This document shows positions 8,337-17,299 of a stretch of DNA of 40,473 nt, piece after piece. The stretch comes from Algoriphagus sp. GTDB lineage: Bacteria; Bacteroidota; Bacteroidia; Cytophagales; Cyclobacteriaceae. The stretch spans positions 1 through 40,473 of the forward strand of contig NZ_JAQWXX010000023.1 in NCBI RefSeq assembly GCF_029254265.1, given 5' to 3'. Below the pieces are notes generated by a model. The model was not told where the DNA came from. It did not search any database and worked only from the letters and a program-made list of their open reading frames with translations. The translations under genes were made by a program, and so were the position numbers. Positions within the stretch are counted from its first letter, which is position 1; each line of letters opens with the position of its first letter.

Positions 8337-8706
8337 GGAAGATTTAATCCAGCTCAGAGCATTTCTTGAAAAAAATCTTCTAACTCTTTGCCCACCCCTT
8401 CAGGTAAGAAAAAACGAAGCTAGGCTTTTCGAGGTGGCAGGAACCAAAGAAACTATGCAAGGAAAACAGCTTGTTTCAGGCTTATACTTTGCGTCCATCA
8501 TCCCAAAACCAAAGGATGTTCGATTCTATTTTTTTCCGATTTACACGAATCCTGAGGAATTCGAATGGATTTCCCCAGCGATGAAAAAATGCCTCAAAGG
8601 CAAAAGTTGTTTCCATTTTAAAAAACTTGATTATGAGCTTCAAAATGAGTTTTTTAAAATGATTAGTCATGGGGTAATGCTTTATGGTGAAAAAGGCTTG
8701 ATATGA
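8335..8706 (+). CDS. DUF1801-like small protein
   Basis: A 123-residue soluble protein. The pattern of a central FASIIPKPKDVRFYFFPIY strand pair followed by MKKCLKGKSCFHFKKLDYELQNEFFKMI resembles the DUF1801/YdhG-type fold, in which a KG-x-F segment precedes a terminal helix. Biochemical role unknown. It follows the tlpA-like gene by about 60 bases, and its start codon lies inside a hairpin. Family assignment is moderate. Confidence 0.65.
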   Translation: MEDLIQLRAFLEKNLLTLCPPLQVRKNEARLFEVAGTKETMQGKQLVSGLYFASIIPKPKDVRFYFFPIYTNPEEFEWISPAMKKCLKGKSCFHFKKLDYELQNEFFKMISHGVMLYGEKGLI

Positions 8707-8763
8707 AAAATTGAATTTTTTCAGCTAAATCCGCTAAATTAAAGGGATTCAAAACCCATAGCC

Positions 8764-9351
8764 ATGAAAAATTTACTCGGATTTTCGATTTTGCTACTTG
8801 CTAGCTTCACTTCTTTTGCACAAGAAATCCCATCCTCCGCTATCCAGATCAAAACCGCATTGATGGCAGCACCAGATGAAAAGAAAGATGGTGCGATGAT
8901 TTATGGATATACCTCATCAGGAGAATGGACCGTACTTCGCAAAGGGACTAATGACTTGATATGTATCACAGATGATCCTGCTGGTAAAGGTTTTAGTGTG
9001 GCTTGCTATCACGACAGCGCCGAACCATTTATGGAGCGAGGCCGTCAATTGAAAAAAGAAGGAAAAGGCTTTCAGGAAATTTTTAACACTAGAGAGTCGG
9101 AAGGAAAAAGTGGAAAGCTAAAACTTCCAAAAGATGGGTCTACTCTTTATGTTTTGACTGCTGAAGCTGAAAATTACAATCCCCAAACAGGAGATGTGAA
9201 AGACACTTATTTGAGATATGTAGTCTACATCCCTTGGGCCACTTCCGAATCTACAGGACTTCCACTTAAAGCCTATGCACCTGGGATGCCTTGGATAATG
9301 GATCCGGGAACTCACCGCGCACACATCATGATTACTCCTCCTAGAAACTGA
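8764..9351 (+). CDS. Secreted hypothetical protein
   Basis: A 195-residue protein with a clear signal peptide (hydrophobic stretch ending SFTSFA-QE, cleavage near residue 19), so periplasmic or exported. The mature part has motifs such as GAMIYGYTSSGEWTVLRKG, DLICITDDP and a C-terminal PGMPWIMDPGTHRAHIMI. I do not recognise an assigned family. It is flanked by a DUF1801-like gene and the ATPase operon, with gaps on both sides, so it is probably transcribed alone. Confidence 0.75.
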   Translation: MKNLLGFSILLLASFTSFAQEIPSSAIQIKTALMAAPDEKKDGAMIYGYTSSGEWTVLRKGTNDLICITDDPAGKGFSVACYHDSAEPFMERGRQLKKEGKGFQEIFNTRESEGKSGKLKLPKDGSTLYVLTAEAENYNPQTGDVKDTYLRYVVYIPWATSESTGLPLKAYAPGMPWIMDPGTHRAHIMITPPRN

Positions 9352-9457
9352 TTTTAGCTCTTATTTCCCAGTTCGAAAGAAAAAAAAGCCAATCCTCAAG
9401 CTATTGGGGGGTTATAACTTCTTTTTTCTTTTAATTTGAACCATCTTTTCAGTCCCT

Positions 9458-11848
9458 ATGAGCGAAAACAACCCAAAGGTAAAGGAAGCTAGTGTAGATA
9501 AAAATGAGGTCGTGGATTCCTTTCTGGAAGAATTTCACAGTTTCAATAGCGGTGTGGCAACCCAAAATTCTCCCACACAACTTTACACCTATCTCTGCAG
9601 CGATGGCGCAAAATTACTGGATGCTTATTGTCAAACTGGCGAGAAAACCCTAGAAATAGTGGGTTTAAACTCGGAGGTAACAGACCCTGATCTCTACCTG
9701 CTTCATTTTTCATTTCCTGATCGGTTCAAGACAGTATTCTTATTAGTACGTGACATCCTGCTTCAACTCAGTATTGCAAAACTTCGTGCTTTGGAAAACT
9801 TGGTATCCGAAGCAGAAGTGATTACACACTTTGAAGAGTCAAAACTACTTCTGACCACAGAATCTGAGAAATGCCTGAATTACTTTAGGTTGGAGCGAGA
9901 AACCATGCAGGCCAAACCTGAAGTTCTGAAGCGGAAATTAGAATCAGTTAAGCATTTCTCAAATCCCTGGAAAACCTATCAGGCGCAGTTTGAAATGCTT
10001 TCGGAACAGCTAAAAGAAATAGACCTCAATGATAATCGGCTTGAACAAACCATCGCGCAATTTCGACAGATCAGCGAACTAGTTATTCAAATGCGAGGCG
10101 ATGTCCTCAAAATCAATGACCTTTTTGCTAATAAGGTTGAAAAATGCCTAGAATACCTCAAAGGGATTACTGATAAAGAAACCCTTGATCAAACCATTAA
10201 ATCTTTTGATGAGCTGATCAATTTGGGTATAGGTCAAGAGATCCGTTCTGAAAGTACCATGCGAAATCTCGAAGACTCGGTCAATAAGCTCCCTTCACTT
10301 TCTATCCCTGTAAATTCTCAGGAAGGGTTTCTGATTTTGAAAAAAATTGACTTCAGAAAAACTATCCAAAAATGGATGGATTACGAGATCTTGCCCTACT
10401 TAATCGATCTTTGGGATGGTCAGGAAGCTACTTTTTCGCATATGATGCATGTGGTTACACAGATCAAAAGCAGTCTTCTCGTGGCTAAAAAAACCCAAAA
10501 CCATAATGGTTTTAATGCTGAGACCGCCTCTCTAGATTCCATTTTGCAGGAGCAGAACACTGATATTTCGAATAGTAAAGAACTCGTAGCACATATTGAG
10601 ACTGAACTTGGAAAGAAATTCAAAGTAACTGAAGTCTTTACCCAAGATGAATACCTCAAAGTACCACTTCAAAATAATTTCAACAGATTAACCAATAATA
10701 AACAGGGGAATCTAAGTTTGATCACAGCTAAAATCTCTCAGCTGTTCAAAAGTGTGGGCAAACAAGTCAAGGATGTCAAGGAAAAAACACCGCATCAGAA
10801 GCTTGAAATCGCATTGGAAATCCTTGAGACCAGAAATGAAAAGGAAACTCCTGATCATTACCATTCCCTTTTCCTAAACAAGAATTTCATCGGTGACCTC
10901 TTTTTGGTCAAACGAAGTAGTCAGGAAGAAGCGTTGGAGAAAGTGGTTGACTTTTGGAAAAAAGGCCAAAATAGATCGTTAGTAGTGCTGGGAGATCCGC
11001 TGAGTGGTAAATCCACTTTATTGGAATTTGGAACCCACCTTTTCAAGTCCAAGGATGTCCATTATTTGGTGCCGGGTGGAGATATTAGTATTGAAGGAAG
11101 AAAACTCAAGACCAGCAAGGATCTGGGAGAAGCTCTAAATTTTGTAAAGCGATCTATCAGCAATACCAAACCTATTCTAGTCATAGATGATCTTCATCTC
11201 TGGCGGGACAAGGATTCTTCCCTTATAGCAAATGCTACTGCTCTAATAGATTTTATCAGTTCCAATGCCTCAAAGGTCTTTGTCATTGTCGGGATAACTA
11301 ATTCTCTTCGATTGCATCTGGACACACGAATGCCATTTTCTCAAGCATTCACCAATATTCTAGATACGAATACAGCCACCCTTGAGGAAATCTACAAAGC
11401 AGTCATGCTCAGACACGGTGCATCTCATCGAGCTATTTTTGAAAAAGAGGATACTTTGATGTACGAGCCACAACTTCGAAAAAAAATAGCCTGGCTAGCT
11501 AAGAAATTTGACTACAATATTGGAGCGGTGTTGCAAGCTTGGATTTTCTGCACAGATATTGAACCCGACAGTTCAATCCGTTTCACCGAAAAAGAAACAC
11601 ACTTAAATGACTTTCTTTCGACCAAAGAAATGTTGATTCTAAAAAACTGCCTGCTCTTTGGTTATTGCAGTGATCTAGAGCTTAAAAACTTATTTACAGA
11701 TCGCTATGAGTTGGAGTATAAGCCTACTGTGCGAAAACTACTGAATATTGGCATTTTGGATCGAGATAACAGTGGCTTCCTTATCGTGAAAAACTCCGTC
11801 AGGCAGGATATTTATTCAATTTTAAAATACCGTGAATTACTCGCCTAA
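9458..11848 (+). CDS. Large coiled-coil P-loop ATPase, first gene of a three-gene operon
   Basis: A 796-residue protein with no signal peptide. Roughly the first 450 residues are helical and charged, with coiled-coil character around residues 110-280. A P-loop NTPase domain follows, with Walker A GDPLSGKST at residues 512-520 and Walker B ILVIDDLHLW with acidic residues at 577-578. The C-terminal 200 residues look like the helical lid and winged-helix part of STAND/AAA-type ATPases. Its stop codon is directly followed by the next gene, which encodes a membrane protein. The domain order suggests a regulated, assembly-forming ATPase. I do not recognise a named family. Confidence 0.8.
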   Translation: MSENNPKVKEASVDKNEVVDSFLEEFHSFNSGVATQNSPTQLYTYLCSDGAKLLDAYCQTGEKTLEIVGLNSEVTDPDLYLLHFSFPDRFKTVFLLVRDILLQLSIAKLRALENLVSEAEVITHFEESKLLLTTESEKCLNYFRLERETMQAKPEVLKRKLESVKHFSNPWKTYQAQFEMLSEQLKEIDLNDNRLEQTIAQFRQISELVIQMRGDVLKINDLFANKVEKCLEYLKGITDKETLDQTIKSFDELINLGIGQEIRSESTMRNLEDSVNKLPSLSIPVNSQEGFLILKKIDFRKTIQKWMDYEILPYLIDLWDGQEATFSHMMHVVTQIKSSLLVAKKTQNHNGFNAETASLDSILQEQNTDISNSKELVAHIETELGKKFKVTEVFTQDEYLKVPLQNNFNRLTNNKQGNLSLITAKISQLFKSVGKQVKDVKEKTPHQKLEIALEILETRNEKETPDHYHSLFLNKNFIGDLFLVKRSSQEEALEKVVDFWKKGQNRSLVVLGDPLSGKSTLLEFGTHLFKSKDVHYLVPGGDISIEGRKLKTSKDLGEALNFVKRSISNTKPILVIDDLHLWRDKDSSLIANATALIDFISSNASKVFVIVGITNSLRLHLDTRMPFSQAFTNILDTNTATLEEIYKAVMLRHGASHRAIFEKEDTLMYEPQLRKKIAWLAKKFDYNIGAVLQAWIFCTDIEPDSSIRFTEKETHLNDFLSTKEMLILKNCLLFGYCSDLELKNLFTDRYELEYKPTVRKLLNIGILDRDNSGFLIVKNSVRQDIYSILKYRELLA

Positions 11849-11863
11849 TTGGCTCTATTTGAT

Positions 11864-12562
11864 ATGAACAACTGGAATGATCTTTTCGCATTAATTCTAA
11901 TCGTCTTTGCGATCTACCTTGTCCTTTCCTTTTGTTTTTTCCTGATTACCCGCTACCTCAAGAAAAAACGGATCAATGACCGTTATTTTGCTTTAATCAA
12001 AAAAATGAGGCTTTTCTACAAGCCTATCGCTTGGATGATCGTCATAGCCGGATTTATCTCTTTGGATCCCATTACTCATGGCTTGGTGATCTTGCTGATT
12101 GCAGGTTTTAGCTATCGGCAATTAGGAAATTACATCAGTGGGCTTTTCATTCGGTCCAGCACAATGGTAGTCGCTGGAACTTTGGTTCAGGCAGGGAAAA
12201 TCCGAGGGAGAATCAATCGGATCGGAAGTTTAGGAATGGTACTGGGTACCGATCAAGGAGAGCGTTGGGTTTGGTATAGATCATTTGATAGAGCAGGTTT
12301 CACATTGATCTCAAATCAGACGAATGTCCAACAGCGTGCGATCTACCTTAAAACCGAACTCAAAAAAGAAAGCCTTCTTAATTTGATTTTTGATCATCCC
12401 ATATTGGCTTTGGGTAAGGCAAGCAATTTAAAGGCACTTGAAAGTGAAAACACTTATTTGCTGCACTACACTTTGGTAAGAGGTGCGCAGCACGAAGACT
12501 TCATCAACTATTTGCATGACAATAAAGTCATGACCAATCAAACTGAAAAATTTGAATCCTAA
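11864..12562 (+). CDS. Short MscS-like membrane protein
   Basis: A 232-residue protein from the ATG at 11864. A TTG at 11849, immediately after the upstream stop, is a possible alternative start adding five residues. Transmembrane segments lie at about residues 8-28, 48-64 and 68-85. The motif LGNYISGLFIRSSTMVVAGTL and a small beta domain (GKIRGRINRIGSLGMVLGTDQGERWVWY) follow, as in the pore-lining helix and beta domain of MscS channels. It is shorter than typical MscS and lacks an obvious C-terminal alpha/beta domain. It lies between an ATPase and an antiporter gene and overlaps the latter by one base (TAATG). Confidence 0.75.
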   Translation: MNNWNDLFALILIVFAIYLVLSFCFFLITRYLKKKRINDRYFALIKKMRLFYKPIAWMIVIAGFISLDPITHGLVILLIAGFSYRQLGNYISGLFIRSSTMVVAGTLVQAGKIRGRINRIGSLGMVLGTDQGERWVWYRSFDRAGFTLISNQTNVQQRAIYLKTELKKESLLNLIFDHPILALGKASNLKALESENTYLLHYTLVRGAQHEDFINYLHDNKVMTNQTEKFES

Positions 12563-13845
12563 TGGAACTTATATCTTCCTATAATCTGATCATTGAGTTT
12601 TCAGTGATCATCATTTTATCCTTCCTTTTCAACGGTCTTTCAAAAAAGACTAATATTCCAGCAGTCCTTATGCTGATCGCATTGGGCTTGATGTTACAGT
12701 ACATCCTAGAATATTTCACCACTGATTCGATCGATTTTTTCCCAATTTTAGAAGTATTAGGTATTGTTGGATTGATTATGATCGTGCTTGAGGCTGCCCT
12801 AGAACTTGAACTAAAACGAGAAAAACTACTTCCTATTCTCAAATCACTTGGTGTAGCATTAATTGGTTTGATGGCGTCTGTTTGGGCGGCAGCCAGTATT
12901 CTTTATTATTATATTCCGGAGATGTCTATGCAGTCGGCATGGCTATACGCTACTCCATTATCGATACTCTCGAGTGCGATAATTATTCCAAGTGTATCAG
13001 GTTTGAAGGGGAAAAAGAGAGAGTTTCACATCTATGAAAGCACTTTTTCTGATATACTGGGAATTATGCTTTTCTACTTCCTAACCGGAAAACTCAATCC
13101 AGCGGAAGACTCAGGCTTGGTAGGTTTTGGTGGAAATCTCTTACTAACTATCGTCATCTCATTGGTAGCGAGTTACGCAATCATTTTGGTTTTTCAGAAA
13201 ATCAAAAGCAATGTAAAGCTCTTTCTATTGATTGCAGTTTTGCTCCTACTCTATGCATTGGGAAAAAAAATGCACCTCTCCTCTTTGATTATTATTCTAA
13301 TTTTTGGATTGGTTATCGCCAATATGAAACTATTTTTCAAAGGCAAGCTTTCCAGTTTATTAGATTACGCCAAAGCACATCAAATCTATCATGAACTGCA
13401 TACGATTACCGCTGAGACGGCCTTTGTGGTGAGAACCCTCTTCTTTGTGATTTTTGGTTTGACAATAGCAATCACCTCCTTATTTGACTTGCAAGTAGCC
13501 TTGATCAGTTGTCTTCTGATCGGATCTATTTATGGGATCCGAATTGTTTTGCTATTGATTTTTGAAGGGAAAGACATTATCCCTCAAGCTTTCATTGCCC
13601 CAAGAGGATTGATTACCGTGCTGTTATTTTATGCGATACCTGTGGAAGCCCAAGTGAAAAGCTTTGAACCTGGAATTTTGCTATTTGTGATTATTGGAAC
13701 CAGTGTGATTATGACTTTTGCCATGATCTATGAAAAACGAAGAAGCTCCAAAGCCCTTCAAATAGCAGAAAGTCGTACTGTTGGATCGATTAAATGGAAA
13801 GTTCCTAGTGTATTGGATAATGGAGGAAATGGTGAGAAAAAGTAA
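12562..13845 (+). CDS. CPA-family cation/proton antiporter
   Basis: A 427-residue polytopic membrane protein with about 12 hydrophobic segments and the layout of monovalent cation/proton antiporters (Na+/H+ exchanger fold). The conserved acidic site in the fifth or sixth helix reads ESTFSDILG, with Ser163-Asp164 where many CPA1 members have Asn-Asp. The C-terminal segment FIAPRGLITVLLFY matches the conserved APRG motif. The C-terminal tail is short with no RCK/TrkA domain, so regulation may come from the partner ATPase and MscS-like proteins. Start overlaps the upstream stop by one base. Ion specificity cannot be read from sequence. Confidence 0.85.
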   Translation: MELISSYNLIIEFSVIIILSFLFNGLSKKTNIPAVLMLIALGLMLQYILEYFTTDSIDFFPILEVLGIVGLIMIVLEAALELELKREKLLPILKSLGVALIGLMASVWAAASILYYYIPEMSMQSAWLYATPLSILSSAIIIPSVSGLKGKKREFHIYESTFSDILGIMLFYFLTGKLNPAEDSGLVGFGGNLLLTIVISLVASYAIILVFQKIKSNVKLFLLIAVLLLLYALGKKMHLSSLIIILIFGLVIANMKLFFKGKLSSLLDYAKAHQIYHELHTITAETAFVVRTLFFVIFGLTIAITSLFDLQVALISCLLIGSIYGIRIVLLLIFEGKDIIPQAFIAPRGLITVLLFYAIPVEAQVKSFEPGILLFVIIGTSVIMTFAMIYEKRRSSKALQIAESRTVGSIKWKVPSVLDNGGNGEKK

Positions 13846-13952
13846 AAATACCCGTAGATCCAGAAAATAATATCCTAATTCCGCTCGGATGATCTAATGC
13901 TTGAAAAATTCTAAAGCTTTCTTTTTACTGCTGACTTTCTATTTAAAAAACT

Positions 13953-13988
13953 AAATCTGCTTTTGCGCCAAGCTCAAAAGCAGATCTT
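13953..13988. terminator. Terminator between convergent genes
   Basis: ATCTGCTTTTG at 13955-13965 pairs perfectly with CAAAAGCAGAT at 13975-13985 around a 9-base loop. Read on the minus strand it is followed by TTTAGTTTTTT, a good T-run. It lies between the antiporter gene and the convergent small gene at 14039 and could serve both. Confidence 0.7.
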
Positions 13989-14038
13989 TAAGTTAATTGG
14001 CATTTATAGGATCTTTGAAAAACATATTCGGAAATTCC

Positions 14039-14272
14039 TTAATTGCTCTTTCTAGATCGAATTACAACAGGGATGGGTTTATCAGATACGCATCTAGGAC
14101 AAATAACCGCGTTTTCATTTAGCTTCTGTCCTTTCCGAATTGCCTCATGTCCGCTATTAAAGGGACCCAAATAATCCCGGTCATAAGCAGTTGGAATCAA
14201 TTCACAATCTCTTTCATGAACCTCAAATTTGCCTTCAGAATTGGGAGTAGTTGCCAAGTAATAAAATTTCAT
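14039..14272 (-). CDS. Small conserved-type hypothetical protein
   Basis: A 77-residue protein starting MKFYYLATTPNSEG. An upstream in-frame ATG would add 12 residues, but the shorter start gives a regular beta-strand N-terminus. The sequence has HERDCE, a GPFNSGHEAIRKGQ segment and a CPRC pair near the C-terminus. With two other cysteine/histidine positions these could bind a metal, but this is speculative. No family recognised. It ends just before the shared terminator. Confidence 0.65.
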   Translation of the reverse strand: MKFYYLATTPNSEGKFEVHERDCELIPTAYDRDYLGPFNSGHEAIRKGQKLNENAVICPRCVSDKPIPVVIRSRKSN

Positions 14273-14320
14273 TTGGTAAAAAGTATGATGTGCCTGTAAA
14301 AGTACCAAGTCAAAACTCTC

Positions 14321-14348
14321 AAAAAAATACCCATAAATGGGTATTTTT
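14321..14348 (-). terminator. Terminator downstream of the DUF4174-like gene
   Basis: AAAAATACCCAT pairs with ATGGGTATTTTT around a short AAA-rich loop (stem ends at about 14323 and 14348). On the minus strand a run of T follows (A-run at 14321-14327 on the plus strand). It lies 31 bases beyond the stop of the gene at 14379. Confidence 0.7.
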
Positions 14349-14378
14349 AGAATGTTTTAAATGATTAGTAGGGTAAAT

Positions 14379-14783
14379 TTACTTGATTCCGTCGGTTTTC
14401 TTCTTCAATTCAGACTGCCGCATAGGCATGGAATCAATTTGCTTTATCAATTTCTCCAAGGAAAAATCTTTGGATTGCCCCATGGATTTTATCCCTCCAT
14501 CAAGTCCAATCAAAAAGTATTCAGACCCGTATTTTTCATGCAGTTTTAAGAATTCACTTTGATCTATTTCACCTTTAAAATTCGAGTTTATTAGGTTTCC
14601 GGATTCAAAAGCAAAAAACAACAACTTTCTCTCTTTCAGATCAGATGGATTTACTGATTCAAAATAATTTTTGGGAATATCAAAAGTGACAATTAAGCGA
14701 TTTTCCCATTTAAAATCATTCAATTGTTTTTTGGAAAAAGGTATTGAAATCAGCATAAAAGCAAAAATGATAAAGAGTTTCAT
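14379..14783 (-). CDS. DUF4174-like secreted protein
   Basis: A 134-residue protein with a short N-terminal hydrophobic stretch (signal peptide or anchor). The body has NDFKWENRLIVTF, KLLFFAFESG, YFLIGLDGGIKSMG and a terminal DSMPMRQSELKKK. This matches the thioredoxin-like DUF4174 pattern, in which an LIG-KDGG-K segment and a terminal arginine/methionine-rich helix are conserved. There is no CxxC, so it is unlikely to be an oxidoreductase. Biological role unknown. It lies 33 bases downstream of the 14817 gene and is probably co-transcribed with it. Confidence 0.7.
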   Translation of the reverse strand: MKLFIIFAFMLISIPFSKKQLNDFKWENRLIVTFDIPKNYFESVNPSDLKERKLLFFAFESGNLINSNFKGEIDQSEFLKLHEKYGSEYFLIGLDGGIKSMGQSKDFSLEKLIKQIDSMPMRQSELKKKTDGIK

Positions 14784-14816
14784 ACTCTTTCAACTCTTTA
14801 ATATTCAATTGGTTTA

Positions 14817-15101
14817 TCATTTTCCCAAATAATCATTCAATAGATTTTCCCATTCTTCTTCAAGCGTACCTTGGTAAACAGCCACCCCCGCTCGACGGTA
14901 CCAATATTCTGCATTCCATTGATCTCCTTCTTTACGATGTAAGTAGGCATGGATTCGGGCTGCATCTTTTCCCTCCAACTGATCTACTTGATCATGTGCT
15001 TTTTTCCAATCCCCATTTCCATCATACCATAAGGCAAGTAGTATAGGAGAAGCATTTTCATTTATCAGATCACTATTTAAAAATTCTTCGATCGCTTTCA
15101 T
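14817..15101 (-). CDS. Small conserved hypothetical protein
   Basis: A 94-residue soluble protein, helical, with SPILLALWYDGNGDWKKAHDQVD, then IHAYLHRKEGDQWNAEYWYRRAG. The paired helices and the NAEYWYRRAG motif resemble a half TPR-like unit found in small proteins of several phyla. Function unknown. It starts 125 bases from the divergent DM13 gene. Confidence 0.75.
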   Translation of the reverse strand: MKAIEEFLNSDLINENASPILLALWYDGNGDWKKAHDQVDQLEGKDAARIHAYLHRKEGDQWNAEYWYRRAGVAVYQGTLEEEWENLLNDYLGK

Positions 15102-15153
15102 TGATTTACCCTTTTGTGTTTCAATTCAATAGTAAAGAAAACAACTTCTTGAA

Positions 15154-15184
15154 AAGGTTTAACCTTCTGTGACTTTTTCGTGAT
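15154..15184. promoter_or_regulatory. Possible operator region upstream of first DM13 gene
   Basis: AAGGTT-T-AACCTT at 15154-15166 is a perfect 6-bp dyad. GTGACT-TTTT-CGTGAT at 15169-15184 resembles, imperfectly, the ATGACT-CAAA-AGTCAT dyad upstream of the second DM13 gene. Both lie before genes linked to the Crp/Fnr-type regulator, so they may be its sites. The similarity is partial and could be chance. Confidence 0.3.
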
Positions 15185-15225
15185 ATCCTAAGTCCAAATT
15201 TGTCTCAAACAAAACCAATAAAACC

Positions 15226-15675
15226 ATGAAAAAAGTACTTATTCTATTTTATGTTACCTTCTTAGGCTTAGTGAGCTGCTCAGATGATCCCGATCCAATC
15301 ACAATTGATCCTACAAGACCAACTGGCGCTTTGAATGTATTACGATCAGGAAGCTTTGTAGATCAAAATGGTGCAGGCTCCACTGGAACCGCGGCACTGG
15401 GAACAGATTCACAAGGAAAAGAATTTTTGCAGTTTAATCAGGCATTCAATACTGCCTTGGCAACAGGAACTGTTACCGTGTTTCTTTCTACTTCAGCAGC
15501 TTTTATGGCAGACCCGGGAAATGGCAACCCAAATCTATTACCTCTTGGACCAGTAAGGAACTCCGGAGAAAACTTCTTTGCAATCCCATCCGGCCAAAGT
15601 ACATCAAAATACACGCATGTAATTCTATGGTGCGGTTCTGTTGGGATTCCATTTGGTAATGCACAATTGCAATAG
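15226..15675 (+). CDS. DM13-domain lipoprotein, copy 1
   Basis: A 149-residue lipoprotein: hydrophobic leader and lipobox GLVSC-S (Cys18). The mature part matches the DM13 domain: LNVLRSGSFVDQNG, a GKEFLQFNQAFNTALATGTVTVFLS core, a GENFFAIPSG turn and the signature VILWCGSVGIPFGNAQL with the conserved cysteine. DM13 has been proposed to take part in redox reactions through that cysteine. The outer-membrane protein gene starts one base after its stop, so the two are coupled. A paralogue lies at 17300. Confidence 0.85.
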   Translation: MKKVLILFYVTFLGLVSCSDDPDPITIDPTRPTGALNVLRSGSFVDQNGAGSTGTAALGTDSQGKEFLQFNQAFNTALATGTVTVFLSTSAAFMADPGNGNPNLLPLGPVRNSGENFFAIPSGQSTSKYTHVILWCGSVGIPFGNAQLQ

Positions 15676-15676
15676 T

Positions 15677-16573
15677 ATGGCTGGAATTAAAAAAATTAAT
15701 AAAAGTTGTTTTTTCACCTCTCTTCCCCTAGCGTTATGCTTGGGGATGAGTCTTTTGCATTCCTCCGTCGCAGTTGGCCAAAGTGGATGGACCAAAGAAA
15801 AAAAAGAGGGCTTCTATCAATTAAGTTATCAATCCTTGGTTTCCAAGGATTATTACACATTAGGTGGCGAGCTACTTGAGACCAATCAGTTTTCCCAGCA
15901 ATCCATAGTTTTTTATGGTGAATATGGGGTGACAGATAAATTCACCATTATCGCCAACCTACCACTTCAAACTTGGAATGGGTTTGAAAACACTCAAAAA
16001 GTAAGCGGATTGGGAGATTTAAGGCTGGAGTTTAAGCATGCAATTTTGAAAAAATACTTACCCCTAACTATTTCGGTAGCTCCCGAGTTACCAATTGGAA
16101 AAGCTAATAATTTTGCAAAAAGTACAATCAATGACTTTGAGCAGATCAACCTACCCTCCGGAGATGGGGAATTTAATGTCTGGTCCACTATAGCGACTTC
16201 TTTTTCACTTCCAAACGCACCATTATACGGAAGTATTTTCGGGGCTTATAATGTTAGAACTGAATACGATGGAATTCAATTTAATGATCAATATGCCTTG
16301 GGAGCAGAGGTCGGCTACCAAATCGCTAAAAAAGTCTGGATTAATGCCCGTTTGAATGCTTTGGCAACTGTTGGCGATGTGCTTGTGGCTACTGACTTTG
16401 TGCGAGGAGATGGTACTGAATATACCAGCATTAGCTTTGGAGCAAGTGTGCCTGTGTACAAAAAGCTTCACCTCAATCTGAATTATAGAAATTTTAATGA
16501 CCTGATATTTGACCGTAAAAACCTTTATTCTTCGGGAGTTGTCAGTATCGGAATATACTACGAACGGAAATAA
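15677..16573 (+). CDS. Outer-membrane beta-barrel protein
   Basis: A 298-residue protein with a signal peptide ending near VAVGQS, followed by repeated amphipathic strands (for example GFYQLSYQSL, QSIVFYGEYGVTDKFTIIANLPL, GDLRLEFKHAI) and a strand-like C-terminus ending in aromatic residues (GIYYERK). The pattern resembles transporter- or MetA-pathway-type barrels. I chose the ATG at 15677, one base after the DM13 stop; the longer frame from 15641 overlaps the DM13 gene. It probably acts with the adjacent DM13 lipoprotein in the envelope, but the substrate is unknown. Confidence 0.8.
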   Translation: MAGIKKINKSCFFTSLPLALCLGMSLLHSSVAVGQSGWTKEKKEGFYQLSYQSLVSKDYYTLGGELLETNQFSQQSIVFYGEYGVTDKFTIIANLPLQTWNGFENTQKVSGLGDLRLEFKHAILKKYLPLTISVAPELPIGKANNFAKSTINDFEQINLPSGDGEFNVWSTIATSFSLPNAPLYGSIFGAYNVRTEYDGIQFNDQYALGAEVGYQIAKKVWINARLNALATVGDVLVATDFVRGDGTEYTSISFGASVPVYKKLHLNLNYRNFNDLIFDRKNLYSSGVVSIGIYYERK

Positions 16574-16576
16574 ACG

Positions 16577-17206
16577 ATGCAAACCTTAAACTCAAATTGG
16601 GAGGCAAGTCAAATCACTTTTCCCAGTTTCAGAAACTATTCTAAGCGAGGAAATATTTATCGTCAAGGCGAAATTTCTGAGGGCTTCTATTTGCTCAAGC
16701 ATGGCAGTGTCAAACTTCAAAAATCGCTTCCAAACGGAACACAGTATATTCTGAAAATCGTCACACCTGGAGAAATATTCGGAGAGGGGAAATCAAATGA
16801 AACTTCGGCTAAAAGAAATAACACCTTTGCTCAAGCATTAGAAGACGGGACTTTAATTCAAAAAATCACGAGCAGAAACCTGTTAGAGCCTAATCTTGGT
16901 CCACAATTGTATGATAAAATCTTGTGTTCAAATTTAGAAATTACACAGCGCTTAGAGCGATTAAATTGGATGGATGCTGAAGGTAGGATCAAATTTACTT
17001 TGCATGATCTTGCTCAAAAGCTGGGAAAACGGTATGGAGATGAGACCCTATTAAAATTAAATCTCACACATGATGAGTTTGCCATGCTAACGGATTCCAG
17101 TCGACAGACAGTAACCAAAACACTTTCTGCTTTAAAAAAAGAAGGGGTAATCACTTACTCAAGAAACCGAATACTATTTAGAAATCTTGCAACCTTTAAC
17201 TCATAA
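16577..17206 (+). CDS. Crp/Fnr family transcriptional regulator
   Basis: A 209-residue protein. The N-terminal part is a cyclic-nucleotide-binding fold (GNIYRQGEISEGFYLLKHGSVKL, ILKIVTPGEIFGEG). A dimerisation helix precedes a C-terminal winged helix-turn-helix, LTHDEFAMLTDSSRQTVTKTLSALKKEGVI. There are no N-terminal cysteines for an iron-sulfur cluster, so it is not a classical oxygen-sensing Fnr. It starts 3 bases after the barrel gene and is probably in that operon, likely controlling the DM13 genes through the dyads near 15169 and 17223. Confidence 0.85.
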   Translation: MQTLNSNWEASQITFPSFRNYSKRGNIYRQGEISEGFYLLKHGSVKLQKSLPNGTQYILKIVTPGEIFGEGKSNETSAKRNNTFAQALEDGTLIQKITSRNLLEPNLGPQLYDKILCSNLEITQRLERLNWMDAEGRIKFTLHDLAQKLGKRYGDETLLKLNLTHDEFAMLTDSSRQTVTKTLSALKKEGVITYSRNRILFRNLATFNS

Positions 17207-17222
17207 AAACATGAAATCGAGC

Positions 17223-17238
17223 ATGACTCAAAAGTCAT
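17223..17238. promoter_or_regulatory. Dyad ATGACT-N4-AGTCAT, candidate Crp/Fnr-type operator
   Basis: A perfect 6-bp inverted repeat with a 4-base centre (CAAA), the geometry of Crp/Fnr-family sites. It lies 17 bases after the regulator gene and 62 bases before the second DM13 gene. A partial relative occurs at 15169-15184. Confidence 0.5.
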
Positions 17239-17299
17239 ACACTGGAATTATTATAAAATGCGAGATCCCATATATCCTTTAAAAAACAATTGAAATCAT

